Source: Kutzneria sp. CA-103260
GTDB taxonomy: Bacteria; Actinomycetota; Actinomycetes; Mycobacteriales; Pseudonocardiaceae
Reading direction: 5' to 3'
NCBI RefSeq assembly: GCF_018263855.1
Contig: NZ_CP073318.1
Location: 806,001-870,000 of the forward strand
Length of the DNA stretch: 64,000 nucleotides
Part shown: positions 40,681 to 51,201 of the stretch, one piece after another
How the letters are laid out: each line of letters starts with the position of its first letter
Numbering within the stretch: the first letter of the stretch is position 1
Notes under the pieces: model-generated
Database searches by the model: none
The model's input: the letters and a program-made list of their open reading frames with translations, nothing else
What the model was told of the DNA's origin: nothing
Program-made: the position numbers and the translations under genes

Positions 40681-41070
40681 TTAGCAGTAGGCCCCGACGG
40701 CGGCGTCCACGAAAGCGTATGCGTCGGTCGGGTCCAGCGAGCTGCTGCCCATCAGCAGCGCGGCCCGGCCGTCGCGTGTTGGTGTCTCGGCACCGCAGAC
40801 CATGCCGGCGAACATGACCGCGTTGTCGGGGCCGAGTCCGCGCAAGGTGGCGGAACTGGACGCGTTCAGCATCTGCATGAACAGGTCGAGCTTGACCGGC
40901 CCCTCGGGGCGCTGCGTCGTCGTCGCTGTGGTCGTCTTGGTGGTCGTGGTCGGCGCGAGCGCGACCAACACGCAGCCGGCGCAAACCAGAGCAACTACGA
41001 CTGGTAGCAGCCGTGCCGAACGCCTACGCGGACCGCCGTCAGTGGCTGGGTTGGGCTGCTGCTCGTCCAT
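40681..41070 (-). CDS. Small exported/anchored protein, DUF732-like
   Basis: The 129-residue protein has a basic N-terminus, one membrane segment (LLPVVVALVCAGCVLVALA), a Thr-rich linker and a globular ~80-residue end (KLDLFMQMLNASSS, MVCGAETPTRDG, VDAAVGAYC) with two cysteines that resemble the DUF732 pattern of mycobacterial exported proteins. The C in VCAGC is not in a clear lipobox. The ATG at 41070 is used; GAGG lies only 2 nt away, while AGGGG at 11 nt is better placed. A GTG at 41109 is the alternative start. Function unknown. Confidence 0.55.
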   Translation of the reverse strand: MDEQQPNPATDGGPRRRSARLLPVVVALVCAGCVLVALAPTTTTKTTTATTTQRPEGPVKLDLFMQMLNASSSATLRGLGPDNAVMFAGMVCGAETPTRDGRAALLMGSSSLDPTDAYAFVDAAVGAYC

Positions 41071-42681
<1,611 letters not shown>

Positions 42682-42695
42682 GGCACCCGACCTTG

Positions 42696-42750
42696 TGCCA
42701 CATGCGCTTCCCATTTGCGTTCAGATGCCAAGTGGGAAGCGCATGTGGCA
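42696..42750. repeat. 18-bp palindromic repeat between convergent genes
   Basis: TGCCACATGCGCTTCCCA (42696-42713) and TGGGAAGCGCATGTGGCA (42733-42750) are perfect complements with a 19-nt centre. It lies 15 bp after the enolase stop and 26 bp before the Prim-PolC stop, so it may serve as a two-way terminator. A degenerate copy lies upstream of enolase (41211-41253), so it is also a dispersed repeat. Confidence 0.75.
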
Positions 42751-42775
42751 AATCCCGGGGGAGCTGCGGGGTGGC

Positions 42776-43771
42776 TCAGGTGTCGGCGGCGCGGGCGCGG
42801 CTGGGGGCGACCCGTGGCGGCTCGTTCGGCATCTTCGGATACACCGGCGGCCAGGGCGCGTCCATCATTCCGGCGGCCATGTCCCGTTCCGACCGTGCCA
42901 ACAACGGCTCCAGCGACTGCGGCTCCGCGTTCATGCCCGCCCAGGCGTCCCCGTGTTCGTCCACAAAGGACGGAATGGTCCGGATGGTGAGGGAATCGGG
43001 ATCCACGGCCGAAAGCTGGTCCCAGGAGATCGGCGTGGACACCTGCCCGCCGACCCGGGGCCGTGCGCACCAAGCCCCGAACACGGTCTTGTGCGGGGCG
43101 TTCTGGTTGAAGTCGACGAACACCCGAGTGCCGCGCTCCTCCTTCCACCACTGGGCGGTGATCAGAGCAGGATGCCGGCGCTCCAACTCCCGGGCCAGAG
43201 CTACCGCAGCGGCCCGGACCTGGTAGCCGTCCCAGCGTTCCGCAAGGCGCACGTAGATGTGCAGGCCCCGGGAGCCGGTGGTCTTCAGGTACGCCTTGAT
43301 GCCGTCCTCGGCCAGGAAGTCCCGCACCAGCAGCGCGGCCTCCTGGATCTGGGGGAAGCCGATGCCGGGCGACGGGTCGAGATCGATCCGCAGCTCGTCG
43401 GTGACCTCGGGGTTGGCGGCATGGACGGGCCACACGTGAAAACCGAGACAGCCCATGTTCACGGCCCACAGCACATGGGCCAGGTCGGCGGCGACGAGGG
43501 CGTCGCTGGTGGTGCCGTTCGGCGTGGACACCACCGTGGTCTGCAGCCAGTCCGGCGCGGACTTGGGGACCCGCTTCTGGAAGAAGGACTTGCCGCCCGC
43601 GCCTTCGGGATAGCGCTCCATCAGCAGCGGCCGGCCGCGCACGGTGGCCAGGAACGGCTCGGCGACGGCCTGGTAGTACCGCACCAGGTCCAGTTTGGTG
43701 GCCCCGATCCTGCCGAAGAACACCTTCTCCGGGTGCGTGATGGTGACGCCCTCGACCTCGACCGAGCTCAT
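42776..43771 (-). CDS. LigD-type primase-polymerase (Prim-PolC)
   Basis: The 331-residue protein is an archaeo-eukaryotic primase-polymerase of the LigD POL type: THPEKVFFG at the start, RYPEGAGGKSFFQKR, the catalytic DxD in LRIDLDPSPG (130-132) and KTTGSRGLHIYVRL, then VFVDFNQNAPHKTV. It fills gaps with a preference for ribonucleotides. It overlaps the ligase gene by 4 nt (ATGA) and follows it, the same arrangement as Prim-PolC with LigC in mycobacteria, where they act in excision repair and back-up NHEJ. No 3'-phosphoesterase domain is attached. Confidence 0.92.
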   Translation of the reverse strand: MSSVEVEGVTITHPEKVFFGRIGATKLDLVRYYQAVAEPFLATVRGRPLLMERYPEGAGGKSFFQKRVPKSAPDWLQTTVVSTPNGTTSDALVAADLAHVLWAVNMGCLGFHVWPVHAANPEVTDELRIDLDPSPGIGFPQIQEAALLVRDFLAEDGIKAYLKTTGSRGLHIYVRLAERWDGYQVRAAAVALARELERRHPALITAQWWKEERGTRVFVDFNQNAPHKTVFGAWCARPRVGGQVSTPISWDQLSAVDPDSLTIRTIPSFVDEHGDAWAGMNAEPQSLEPLLARSERDMAAGMMDAPWPPVYPKMPNEPPRVAPSRARAADT

Positions 43772-44835
43772 GTCCGGAAGATCGCCTTCAACTCGGCCGG
43801 CGCGATCTGGTCGAGCTGGCCGTAGGTGCACGACTCGGGAGTCCGGTCGGGCCGGAACCGCACCAGCCGCCCGCCGTGCCGGAGCCGCCCGGCCATCACG
43901 TGCTCGTACCGCACCTCGGCCACCAGCTCCGGCCGCAGCGGCTCCCAGCTGAGATCCTTGCCGGCGCTCCACCGGCTCTGTCCGCCGGGCATCCGACCGC
44001 CGGCCTCGGACTGCGCCTCGGCCCACTGCCGCCACGGATGCGTGGCCAGGGCGTTCTCGCGCCACGGCGCCAGTTCGTCGACGAGTTCCTTGCGCCGGGC
44101 CGCGGTCATGCTGCTGGCCACGCCGACGTGGTGCAGGGTGCCGTCGTCGTCGTACAGGCCGAGCAGCAGCGACCCGACCCCGTTGCCGTCCTTGTGCCAG
44201 CGGAAACCGGCGACCACACAGTCCGCGGTCCGCTCGTGCTTGACCTTCCACATCACCCGCTTGTCCTGCTCGTACGGTAGGTCGCCGGGCTTGGCCATGA
44301 CGCCGTCGAAACCGGCCCCCTCGAACCGGGTGAACCAGTCGGCGGCGACCGCCGGGTCCCGGGTCAGCGGCGTGATGTGGATCCGCGCCAGATCCCCGCC
44401 GAGCACGCCCTCCAGCAGTTCACGCCGCCGGGTGAACGGCTCGTCCATCAGGCTGTCGTCGCCGAGGGCCAGCAGATCGAAGGCGACGAAGCTGGCCGGG
44501 GTCTCCACCGCCAGCTTCCGCACCCGCGACGCGGCCGGGTGCAGCCGGTTCTGCAGCGTGTCGAAGTCCAGGCCGTCGCCGGTGACCACGACGATCTCGC
44601 CGTCCACCACGCACCGCGGCGGCAGCACCTCGAGCAGCAGCTCGGCCAGCTCCGGGAAGTACCGGGTCAGCGGCCGGTCGTTGCGGGAGCCGAGCTCGAT
44701 CTCGTCCCCGTCACGGAACACGATGCAGCGGAAGCCGTCCCACTTGGGCTCGTACAGCAGCCCGTCCGCCGTCGGCACCTCGTGCACGGCCTTGGCGAGC
44801 ATCGGCCGCACCGGTGGCATCACTGGAAGGTCCAC
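43768..44835 (-). CDS. ligC: ATP-dependent DNA ligase, LigC type
   Basis: The 355-residue two-domain ligase has motif I EPKWDGFRC (AMP-accepting Lys31), SRNDRPLT, motif III SFVAFDLLAL, motif IV FDGVMAKPGD, motif V VMWKVKHERTADCVV, and a C-terminal OB fold (~205-355). It has no LigD polymerase or phosphoesterase domain; the polymerase is the next gene. It seals nicks with ATP and probably works with Prim-PolC and the Ku encoded 36 kb away. The GTG at 44835 is used; the family start PVxPMLAK begins within 15 codons, and an ATG at 44820 is possible. There is no clear ribosome site; TATCGT 8 nt upstream suggests leaderless expression. Confidence 0.92.
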   Translation of the reverse strand: MDLPVMPPVRPMLAKAVHEVPTADGLLYEPKWDGFRCIVFRDGDEIELGSRNDRPLTRYFPELAELLLEVLPPRCVVDGEIVVVTGDGLDFDTLQNRLHPAASRVRKLAVETPASFVAFDLLALGDDSLMDEPFTRRRELLEGVLGGDLARIHITPLTRDPAVAADWFTRFEGAGFDGVMAKPGDLPYEQDKRVMWKVKHERTADCVVAGFRWHKDGNGVGSLLLGLYDDDGTLHHVGVASSMTAARRKELVDELAPWRENALATHPWRQWAEAQSEAGGRMPGGQSRWSAGKDLSWEPLRPELVAEVRYEHVMAGRLRHGGRLVRFRPDRTPESCTYGQLDQIAPAELKAIFRT

Positions 44836-44864
44836 GACCGGTCACGATAGGCCGTGACCGGTCG
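44835..44864. terminator. Hairpin abutting the ligC start
   Basis: A perfect 12-bp inverted repeat (CGACCGGTCACG / CGTGACCGGTCG) with a 6-nt loop lies 10 bp past the stop of the GH28-like gene and ends at the ligC start codon. It could terminate the upstream gene and also act as an operator for ligC. Confidence 0.6.
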
Positions 44865-44874
44865 TTTCGCCCTG

Positions 44875-46437
44875 TCAGAGCTCTGTGTGACCGGTCTGGT
44901 CCACCTGCGTGTCGGCCACCGGGCGGCTGGTGGTCACCCGGAAGTCGGACACGTCGTCCAGCACGAAGGTCGGCGCGGTCGGCGCCTTGTCCGCCTTGAC
45001 GTGGTGGAAGTCGGCGTCGACCACGTCCCGCAGCGCGAACGCGGGCCGGGTGTCCTGCTGCTCGTAGCGCACCTCGACGTTGTCCAGCGTGACGCCCTGG
45101 ACGTGCCGGATGAAGAAGCCGTAGGCCGGCAGTGTGCCGAACATGGTCGGCTCCGGGTAAGCGTTCTCCACCTCGGGCGGGTTCTCCGGCACGCCGTTCA
45201 TGGACAGCCCGCCGACCATGTGGTGGCGCACGTTGCTGATCCGCACGTCCTCGATGCGGTGGCCCGGGATGCCGGCGATCGCCGACGGGTAGCGCGGGTC
45301 GGCGTTGTGCGCGATCAGGTTGGCGATGCTGACCCGGCGCAGCGTGCCGACCGGGACGCCGGCCGGTCCGCGCATCCGCGAGCCGAGCCGGAAGAAGATC
45401 GGCATCTGCACGTCGCGCATGGTGATGTTGCTGACCGTGATGTCCTCCAGGCCGCCGCCGTCCACCGTCTCGAAGGCCAGGCCCCGACAGTGCTCGAAGA
45501 CGACGTTGGAGATGGCGATGTTCTTGAAGCCGCCGTTGGACTCGGTGCCGCACTTGACCCGGCCGGTGCGGCCGAACGCCGCCGTCTTGTACGTGCCGTC
45601 GACCAGCGTGCCCAGGTCGTAGCCGCTGACGAAGCAGTTGTCGATGGTGACGTTCTCGGTGTCGCGCGCGTAGCCCAGGGCGTAGGAGGCCTTGAGCACG
45701 ATCGCGTCGTCGTTGGGGGAGTTGACGGTGGTGTTGGAGATGCGGACGTTCTTGCAGCAGTCGATGTCGATGCCGTCGCGGTTGGTGTCCATGACGACGT
45801 TGTCGATGCGGAAGTTGTCCACGCCGGTGGGCAGGATGCAGAAGTGCCCGCCGTTGACCATGGTGACGTCCCTGATCACCACGTTGCGGCACAGCTTGAG
45901 CGCGATCGCCTTGTTGCCCTGCAGCGGCTGGGACTCCTGGCTGCCCCCGCTGACCAGGCCCTTGCCGTCGATCGTGCCCGGGCCGCCGATGGTCACGTTG
46001 ACCAGGTTCTCGCCCCAGATCAGGCTGTTGTGCCAGTGGCTGTGGCCGAAGTCCTGGTAGCTGTTGCCGGCGCCGGGCTGCTCGGCCGGGTCGTAGCCCT
46101 TGCCGTTGGCCGGCGCGGCCGCCAGCAGGGTCGCGTTGTGGCCCAGGTACAGGGCGACGTTGCTCTTGAGGTGCACGGAGTAGCTGGCGTAGGTGCCGGC
46201 CGGGAAGAACACGGTGCCACCGTGCCTGGACGCCGCGTCGATGGCGCGGTTGATCGCCGCGGTGTCGATCGTGACGCCGTCGCCACGGGCGCCGAACTCC
46301 GTGACGTCGAACAGTTTCCCGGCCGGACCGGTCGGTGCGGCCGGCTCTGCGGCGGCGGTGCCGGCCAGCGGCAGTGCCATAGCGGCCGCGCCCGCGGCCC
46401 CCAGCGTGACGATGCGACGTCGACTCACCCGGTCCAT
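44875..46437 (-). CDS. Tat-exported GH28-like polygalacturonase-fold protein
   Basis: The 520-residue protein has a twin-arginine signal (RVSRRRIVTLGAAGAAA) and a right-handed parallel beta-helix. The opening FDVTEFGARGDGVTIDTAAI is the pectate-lyase superfamily start; GH28-like active-site segments follow as NRDGIDID and SPNDDAIVLKAS, with an acidic DD pair, and a GRTGRVKCGT segment where GH28 enzymes have GHG. The missing His in the last motif means catalysis is not certain. It probably degrades a pectin-like or rhamnogalacturonan chain outside the cell. ATG at 46437 is used, since the Tat signal begins there. An AAACGTTT palindrome lies just upstream. Confidence 0.78.
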   Translation of the reverse strand: MDRVSRRRIVTLGAAGAAAMALPLAGTAAAEPAAPTGPAGKLFDVTEFGARGDGVTIDTAAINRAIDAASRHGGTVFFPAGTYASYSVHLKSNVALYLGHNATLLAAAPANGKGYDPAEQPGAGNSYQDFGHSHWHNSLIWGENLVNVTIGGPGTIDGKGLVSGGSQESQPLQGNKAIALKLCRNVVIRDVTMVNGGHFCILPTGVDNFRIDNVVMDTNRDGIDIDCCKNVRISNTTVNSPNDDAIVLKASYALGYARDTENVTIDNCFVSGYDLGTLVDGTYKTAAFGRTGRVKCGTESNGGFKNIAISNVVFEHCRGLAFETVDGGGLEDITVSNITMRDVQMPIFFRLGSRMRGPAGVPVGTLRRVSIANLIAHNADPRYPSAIAGIPGHRIEDVRISNVRHHMVGGLSMNGVPENPPEVENAYPEPTMFGTLPAYGFFIRHVQGVTLDNVEVRYEQQDTRPAFALRDVVDADFHHVKADKAPTAPTFVLDDVSDFRVTTSRPVADTQVDQTGHTEL

Positions 46438-46447
46438 GGCTCGGAGG

Positions 46448-46463
46448 CTACAAACGTTTACAG
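46448..46463. promoter_or_regulatory. LacI-type operator-like site
   Basis: CTACAAACGTTTACAG has an 8-bp perfect core AAACGTTT (46452-46459) with the central CG of LacI-family operators and outer CT/AG pairs. It lies 11 bp upstream of the start of the GH28-like gene, suitable for repression. No LacI gene is in the window. The rest of the gap 46464-46637 shows no gene I can support. Confidence 0.45.
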
Positions 46464-46637
46464 CCTGTTTCAATAGGCCGTTCGCAACGGGCCTCCTGAA
46501 CCGGTTACGCCCCGGCCTCGTCCCATCCCCTAGACCGGCGAAGGGCGGTTCACATGCGTAAACAGCGGGTCGTCGTCGGGGTCATGCAGCAGCTGCCCAG
46601 CGCGCAGGACGTCATCATCGGCCAGATCCCTCGGCCG

Positions 46638-48086
46638 TCATCCCTGGTCGTGCCCCGGCGAGCGGATCGGGAGAACGCACGGCACAGCGGCGAGGAGGAA
46701 CGCGGCTGCGCCTCCCCACATGAGGGCTGAGACATGGTCGGCGAACCCGGCCCCTGTCGGTGTTCCTGCGATGGCACCGAAGAGCGCCACCCCGATCGCT
46801 CCGCCTGCTTGGCGGGAGGTGTTGCTGGCACCGGACGCGGTCCCCGGCGAGTCCGGAACGGCGCGCATCGCGGCCGTGACGATCCCCGGTGTCAGGACAC
46901 CGATTCCGCAGCCCCACACCGCAAGAGAGCACAGCAGTATCGGGTAGTCCACGGGGCCGTTCCCGGCGCGGAGGCTGAGTGCCAAGCCGCCGAATCCGAC
47001 AACGGCGATCAGGAGCCCGAGCGCGCTGGTTCGCCAGGGACCGACCTTGTTCGTGCGCCTGCCGGAGGTCGTACCGAGCAGAGGTAGCGGGACCATCGCA
47101 GGCAGCATCACCATGCCCGCCACGAGGGGGCTGAGCCCGTGCACGGCCTGGAAGACCTGCGTGAGCACGAACAGCGCACCCTGAGCGCACAGGTTCATCA
47201 CCGCAGCGACCCCACACGCACGCACCAGCGGTTGACGGGCCACCGTAGGAACCCGCAGCAGCGGTTGCGGGGCGCGTCGCTCGACGAGCCACAGCGCGGA
47301 CCCGGCACAGGCCGCGGTGGCAACCATGGCACCGCCCAGCGCGGTGTTGCTGGGCCCCTGGATGATCGCGGTGACCGCGCACCCCAATAAGACGGTGAGA
47401 AGGATCGCGCCGGGCCAGTCGACAGTTCTCCCGAGAATGCGGTTGGGTGGCGAGGACGATCGCTCGGACGGGTGCCGCGCCGGCCGGGGTGATCCGGTTG
47501 TCGAGGTGAGCACGGCAGCCAGGACCGCGATGATGACCGGGACGCCGAGCCAGAACACCGCGCGCCAGCCTGCGGCCTGCACCAGCAGTCCACCGAACAC
47601 CGGACCCGCCGGCAGCGCCGCACCGCCCACCGCGGCCCACCGGCCGATTGCGCTGGCGCGGGCTTTCTCACTGGGTGCTGCCTGCGACAGCATCGCCAGC
47701 GTGCCGGGCAGCATCAATGCTGCCGCGGTGCCCTGCAGCGCCCTACCGGCGATGAGGACACCGCTGGTGGGGGAGAGCGCGCACACGATCGAGGCGACCC
47801 CGAACCCGGCGAATCCGGTCAGGACCATGCGGCGGTGGCCGATCCGGTCGCCCACCGCGCCAGCGGCAAGAAGCAACGCGGCCAGCGGCACTGTGTAGGC
47901 GTCGACCACCCACGCCAGCCCGGCACCGGCGTGCAGGTCCGTGTCGAGTCGCGGGAGCGCCACGTTGACCACGGTCACGTCCAACAGCACCAGGAAGTAG
48001 CCCGCGCACAGTCCGAGGGGCAGCAGCCAAGTCGTTCTGGTGCTGTCACTTCGCTGGGTGGTCACCTCGTCGCCGTTGTGCCGCAT
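46638..48086 (-). CDS. DHA2-type MFS drug exporter
   Basis: The 482-residue protein has ~12-14 membrane segments. Near the start is FLVLLDVTVVNVALPRL, the DHA2 motif D1 (LDxTvvNvALP), then AGAVGDRIGHRRMVLTG (motif A) and GRALQGTAAALMLPGTLAML (motif C-like, proton-coupled export). It pumps lipophilic compounds out using the proton gradient. The ATG at 48086 follows GAGGATC. It is divergent from an ArsR-type regulator 64 bp away, its likely controller. The substrate is unknown. Confidence 0.87.
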   Translation of the reverse strand: MRHNGDEVTTQRSDSTRTTWLLPLGLCAGYFLVLLDVTVVNVALPRLDTDLHAGAGLAWVVDAYTVPLAALLLAAGAVGDRIGHRRMVLTGFAGFGVASIVCALSPTSGVLIAGRALQGTAAALMLPGTLAMLSQAAPSEKARASAIGRWAAVGGAALPAGPVFGGLLVQAAGWRAVFWLGVPVIIAVLAAVLTSTTGSPRPARHPSERSSSPPNRILGRTVDWPGAILLTVLLGCAVTAIIQGPSNTALGGAMVATAACAGSALWLVERRAPQPLLRVPTVARQPLVRACGVAAVMNLCAQGALFVLTQVFQAVHGLSPLVAGMVMLPAMVPLPLLGTTSGRRTNKVGPWRTSALGLLIAVVGFGGLALSLRAGNGPVDYPILLCSLAVWGCGIGVLTPGIVTAAMRAVPDSPGTASGASNTSRQAGGAIGVALFGAIAGTPTGAGFADHVSALMWGGAAAFLLAAVPCVLPIRSPGHDQG

Positions 48087-48150
48087 GCGTTGATCCTCGC
48101 GCCGAAAAGCTTCAGCCAGCGTCGAAACGAATCGCGCCTACCATCGGGAC

Positions 48151-48912
48151 ATGGGCAACGACCCTCGAGCGGAGGCAGGCGACCCCGATATCGCCCACCT
48201 GGCCAGTGCGTTCGCCGACGCCAGGCGCGCACGGGTGCTCATGGCGCTGGCCGACGGCCGAGCCCTACCCGCCGGGCGGCTGGCCGAGGAAGCCGGGGTG
48301 GCCGCGTCCACGATCAGCAACCACCTGGCGATCCTGCTCGAACACCAACTCGTCACCGTCGAGCAGCAGGGACGACACCGGTACTACCGCCTGGCCGGCA
48401 CCGAGGTCGAAGGCGTTCTCGAAGCCCTCGCACGGCTCGCGCCCCGGACCCCGATCACCTCGCTACGCGAACACACCAAGGCGGCAGCCCTCCGCAACGC
48501 ACGCACCTGCTACCGCCACCTCGCAGGACAACTCGGCGTCCGCCTCTTCCGCCAGCTGCTCCACGCCGACTGGATCACCGGCGGCGATGCGCGCCACGAC
48601 CCCACGATCGCCGGCGATCGACTCTCGGCCCCCGGCAAAAGCACCCGATACCGGCTCACCAGTCGCGGTGCGACAGCACTGAGCCGATGGGGCCTCCCGG
48701 CCGGCGTGCTCAGCCAAGAACGGTCCCTGCGCTACTGCGTCGACTGGACCGAACAAGCCCACCACCTCGCCGGACCACTCGGCACCGCCATCACCAACCG
48801 GCTCTTCGAACTCGGCTGGATCAGCCGCGGGACCGTTCCCCGCAGCGTCCGACTCACCCCAGCCGGCGAGAGCGGCTTCGCAGCCATCGGAACGCCGCCG
48901 ACAACGTCATGA
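48151..48912 (+). CDS. ArsR-family regulator with C-terminal extension
   Basis: The 253-residue protein has a winged helix (GRLAEEAGVAASTISNHLAI, ~47-66) followed by GRHRYYRLAG, the ArsR wing. Residues ~100-250 form a long extension with several His/Cys (ACY-like TCYRHL, LHADWI, YCVDWTEQAHHL) that probably senses a ligand. TACCAT lies 6 nt before the ATG, so the mRNA may be leaderless. It is divergent from the DHA2 exporter. The N-terminus lacks the CxC metal site of true arsenic regulators, so an organic ligand is more likely. Confidence 0.86.
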   Translation: MGNDPRAEAGDPDIAHLASAFADARRARVLMALADGRALPAGRLAEEAGVAASTISNHLAILLEHQLVTVEQQGRHRYYRLAGTEVEGVLEALARLAPRTPITSLREHTKAAALRNARTCYRHLAGQLGVRLFRQLLHADWITGGDARHDPTIAGDRLSAPGKSTRYRLTSRGATALSRWGLPAGVLSQERSLRYCVDWTEQAHHLAGPLGTAITNRLFELGWISRGTVPRSVRLTPAGESGFAAIGTPPTTS

Positions 48913-48922
48913 CCGGCGACAG

Positions 48923-50287
48923 CTAGTCCGCGCGGGTGGTTTCGTTGAGGTTGAGGGTGATCTCTCGGCCGGTGAGCTTGCGGACGACGATGACCACGAT
49001 GCCGATGGCGAGCCAGACGAGGCCGCCGATCTTGGCGTCGGGGTCGGCGTTCCACAGGACGTAGCCGATGATGACGAAGCCGACGAGGGGGACGGCGAGG
49101 TGCATGCCGTAGCTGCGCTGGCGGCGTTTGACGAGGTGGTAGACGGACACCGAGACGTGCAGCATGAGGAAGGCGAACAGGGCGCCGAAGTTGACGAGGG
49201 TGGAGAGGAACTCGATCTGGCCGACGAAGAAGAGGCCGAGGACGAGGCTGACGGCGGCCACGAGGAGGACGGCGCGTTCGGGGACGCGGCGCTTTTCGTT
49301 GACGTGGGCCAGGAAGGGCGGCAGCGTGCGGTCGCGGGCCATGGAGAACAGCAGGCGGGCGGTGGCGTTCTGGGCGACGAGGCTGTTGGCGACGGCGGCG
49401 GCCAGCGCGGAGGTGACGGCCACGAGCACGGTGAGCCACGGCCCGGCGGCGAGGCCGGCGACCTGGTAGAAGGCCTGGTTGGTGGCGTCCTGACCGACGA
49501 ACTCGGTGGTGCCGGGCGGCACCAGCAGCGCGGCGAGCCAGGTCTGCACGATGAACAGCACGGCCACCAGACACAGCGACAGCACGGTGGCCCGGCCGAC
49601 GACCCGAGGCCCGCCCTGGACCTCCTCGGACTGGGTGGAAATGGCGTCGAAGCCGAGGAAGGACAGCACCGCCACCGACAGAGCGCCGAACACCAGGCTG
49701 GGGGAGAACTCCGCGGGGTTGAAGAACGGCGTGAACGACCAGCCGCCGCGAGCGGACACGGCGATCACGGCGGCGACCACGAAGATGGCCAGCACCAGCA
49801 GTTGGCCGAGGAGGAACCAGCGGTTGACCCGGGCGGTGGTCTCGATGCCGGCCAGGTTGACCACGGTGTTGAGCACGACAAAAAACACCACCCACAGCCA
49901 CTGCGGCACGGCCGGCAGCACGGTGCCGAGGGCGGCGGCGCCGGTGACGTAGAGCAGGGTCGGCACGAGCAGGTAGTCGAGCAGAATCGCCCACCCGGCC
50001 AGGAAACCGACCCACGGCGCGATACCCCGGCCGGCATAGGCGTAAACGGAGCCGGCGACCGGGAAGGCGCGGCTCATCTCCCGATAGCTCAGCGCGGTGA
50101 ACACCATGGCCACCAGGCCGATGACGTAGGTGAGCGGCACCATGCCCTTGGCGGCGTTGAACACCACGCCGAAGATGGCGAACGGGGCGATCGGCACCAT
50201 GAAGATCAGCCCGTACACCAACAGGTCCCGCAGCCGCAGCGAACGCCGCAGCTCCTGCCGGTAGCCGAAGTCGGAGAGCTCGCTCAT
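48923..50287 (-). CDS. APC-family amino acid permease
   Basis: The 454-residue protein has about 12 membrane segments and the APC start [20 protein letters not shown], with [15 protein letters not shown] in TM2-3 and FGFDAIST-like [13 protein letters not shown] (substrate loop). It moves an amino acid or amine, usually with protons. ATG overlaps the stop of the proline iminopeptidase gene (ATGA), so both are made together. A permease that follows a peptidase fits uptake or release of the free amino acid the peptidase produces. It converges on the ArsR gene with a 10-bp gap. Confidence 0.88.
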   Translation of the reverse strand: MSELSDFGYRQELRRSLRLRDLLVYGLIFMVPIAPFAIFGVVFNAAKGMVPLTYVIGLVAMVFTALSYREMSRAFPVAGSVYAYAGRGIAPWVGFLAGWAILLDYLLVPTLLYVTGAAALGTVLPAVPQWLWVVFFVVLNTVVNLAGIETTARVNRWFLLGQLLVLAIFVVAAVIAVSARGGWSFTPFFNPAEFSPSLVFGALSVAVLSFLGFDAISTQSEEVQGGPRVVGRATVLSLCLVAVLFIVQTWLAALLVPPGTTEFVGQDATNQAFYQVAGLAAGPWLTVLVAVTSALAAAVANSLVAQNATARLLFSMARDRTLPPFLAHVNEKRRVPERAVLLVAAVSLVLGLFFVGQIEFLSTLVNFGALFAFLMLHVSVSVYHLVKRRQRSYGMHLAVPLVGFVIIGYVLWNADPDAKIGGLVWLAIGIVVIVVRKLTGREITLNLNETTRAD

Positions 50288-51168
50288 GACAGCGTCCGCA
50301 GGAAGCCGCCGACGACCTCGGTGAACCGGGCGGGCTCCTCGACGTGCGGCATGTGGCTGGACTCCTCGAAGATCTCCCAGCGCACGTCGGGAATCCGGTC
50401 GAAGTACGGCTGCACGGTCTCCGGCGTCGCCTCGTCGTGCCGGCCGCTGACCAGCAAGGTGGGCGCCGACACCGCGTCGACCCGGTCGATGATCGACCAG
50501 TCGCGAATGCTGCCGATCACGTGGAACTCGCTGGGCCCGTTCATCGCGTGGTACACGGTCGGATCGCGGTCGATCTCCGCCAGCGCGAAGGCCACTTCCG
50601 CCGGCATCGGCACCACCCGGCACAGGTGCCGCTCGTAGAACACCTGCACGGCGTCCTTGTACGCCTGGCTGTCGGTGGTGCCGTCGGCTTCGTGGGCCCG
50701 CAGTGTCTTCTCCACCTCCGGCGGGAGTTCCGCGCGCAGCCGGTCCGCGGCGGCCAGCCACAGCGACATGGACGCGGGCGAGTTGGCGATCACCAGCCCG
50801 CGCAGGCCCGCCGGCCGGCGCGCGGCGTGCTCGGCGGCCAGCATGCCGCCCCACGACTGGCCGAGCAGCGCGTAGCGGTCGGCGATGCCCAGCGTCCGCA
50901 GCAGATTGTCCAGCTCCGCCAGGAAGAGCTCAACCGTCCAGAAGTCGGGTGACGCGTCCGGCAGGTGGGTGGACTTGCCGTTGCCGAGCTGGTCGTAGTG
51001 CACCACGGCCCGGTCACCGGCCAGGTCGGCCAGCCGGAGCAGGTAGTCGTGTGTGCAGCCCGGCCCGCCGTGCAGCACGACCAGGGGCACGCCACCCGAG
51101 CCGAGCTCACCCGTGATCCGGTACCAGGTCTGGTGATCGCCGAACGCGGCATGTCCCTCAATGGCCAT
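50284..51168 (-). CDS. Proline iminopeptidase-like serine peptidase
   Basis: The 294-residue S33 alpha/beta hydrolase has [12 protein letters not shown] (~35-46), the nucleophile GQSWGGMLA (~104), an acid in [12 protein letters not shown] (~232) and a His in [10 protein letters not shown]. This is the proline iminopeptidase/prolyl aminopeptidase pattern, removing N-terminal Pro or similar residues from small peptides. GAGGTAGG precedes the ATG. It lies 33 bp downstream of the radical SAM gene and overlaps the permease gene, forming a three-gene unit. Confidence 0.87.
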   Translation of the reverse strand: MAIEGHAAFGDHQTWYRITGELGSGGVPLVVLHGGPGCTHDYLLRLADLAGDRAVVHYDQLGNGKSTHLPDASPDFWTVELFLAELDNLLRTLGIADRYALLGQSWGGMLAAEHAARRPAGLRGLVIANSPASMSLWLAAADRLRAELPPEVEKTLRAHEADGTTDSQAYKDAVQVFYERHLCRVVPMPAEVAFALAEIDRDPTVYHAMNGPSEFHVIGSIRDWSIIDRVDAVSAPTLLVSGRHDEATPETVQPYFDRIPDVRWEIFEESSHMPHVEEPARFTEVVGGFLRTLS

Positions 51169-51201
51169 GCCTACCTCAGTACCGAGGCGGACCGGGCGGC
51201 G

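Noticed and set aside
46550..46831. Short frames between the GH28-like and MFS genes
   Set aside because: They lack ribosome sites and overlap the end of the MFS gene; the protein sequences look like noise.
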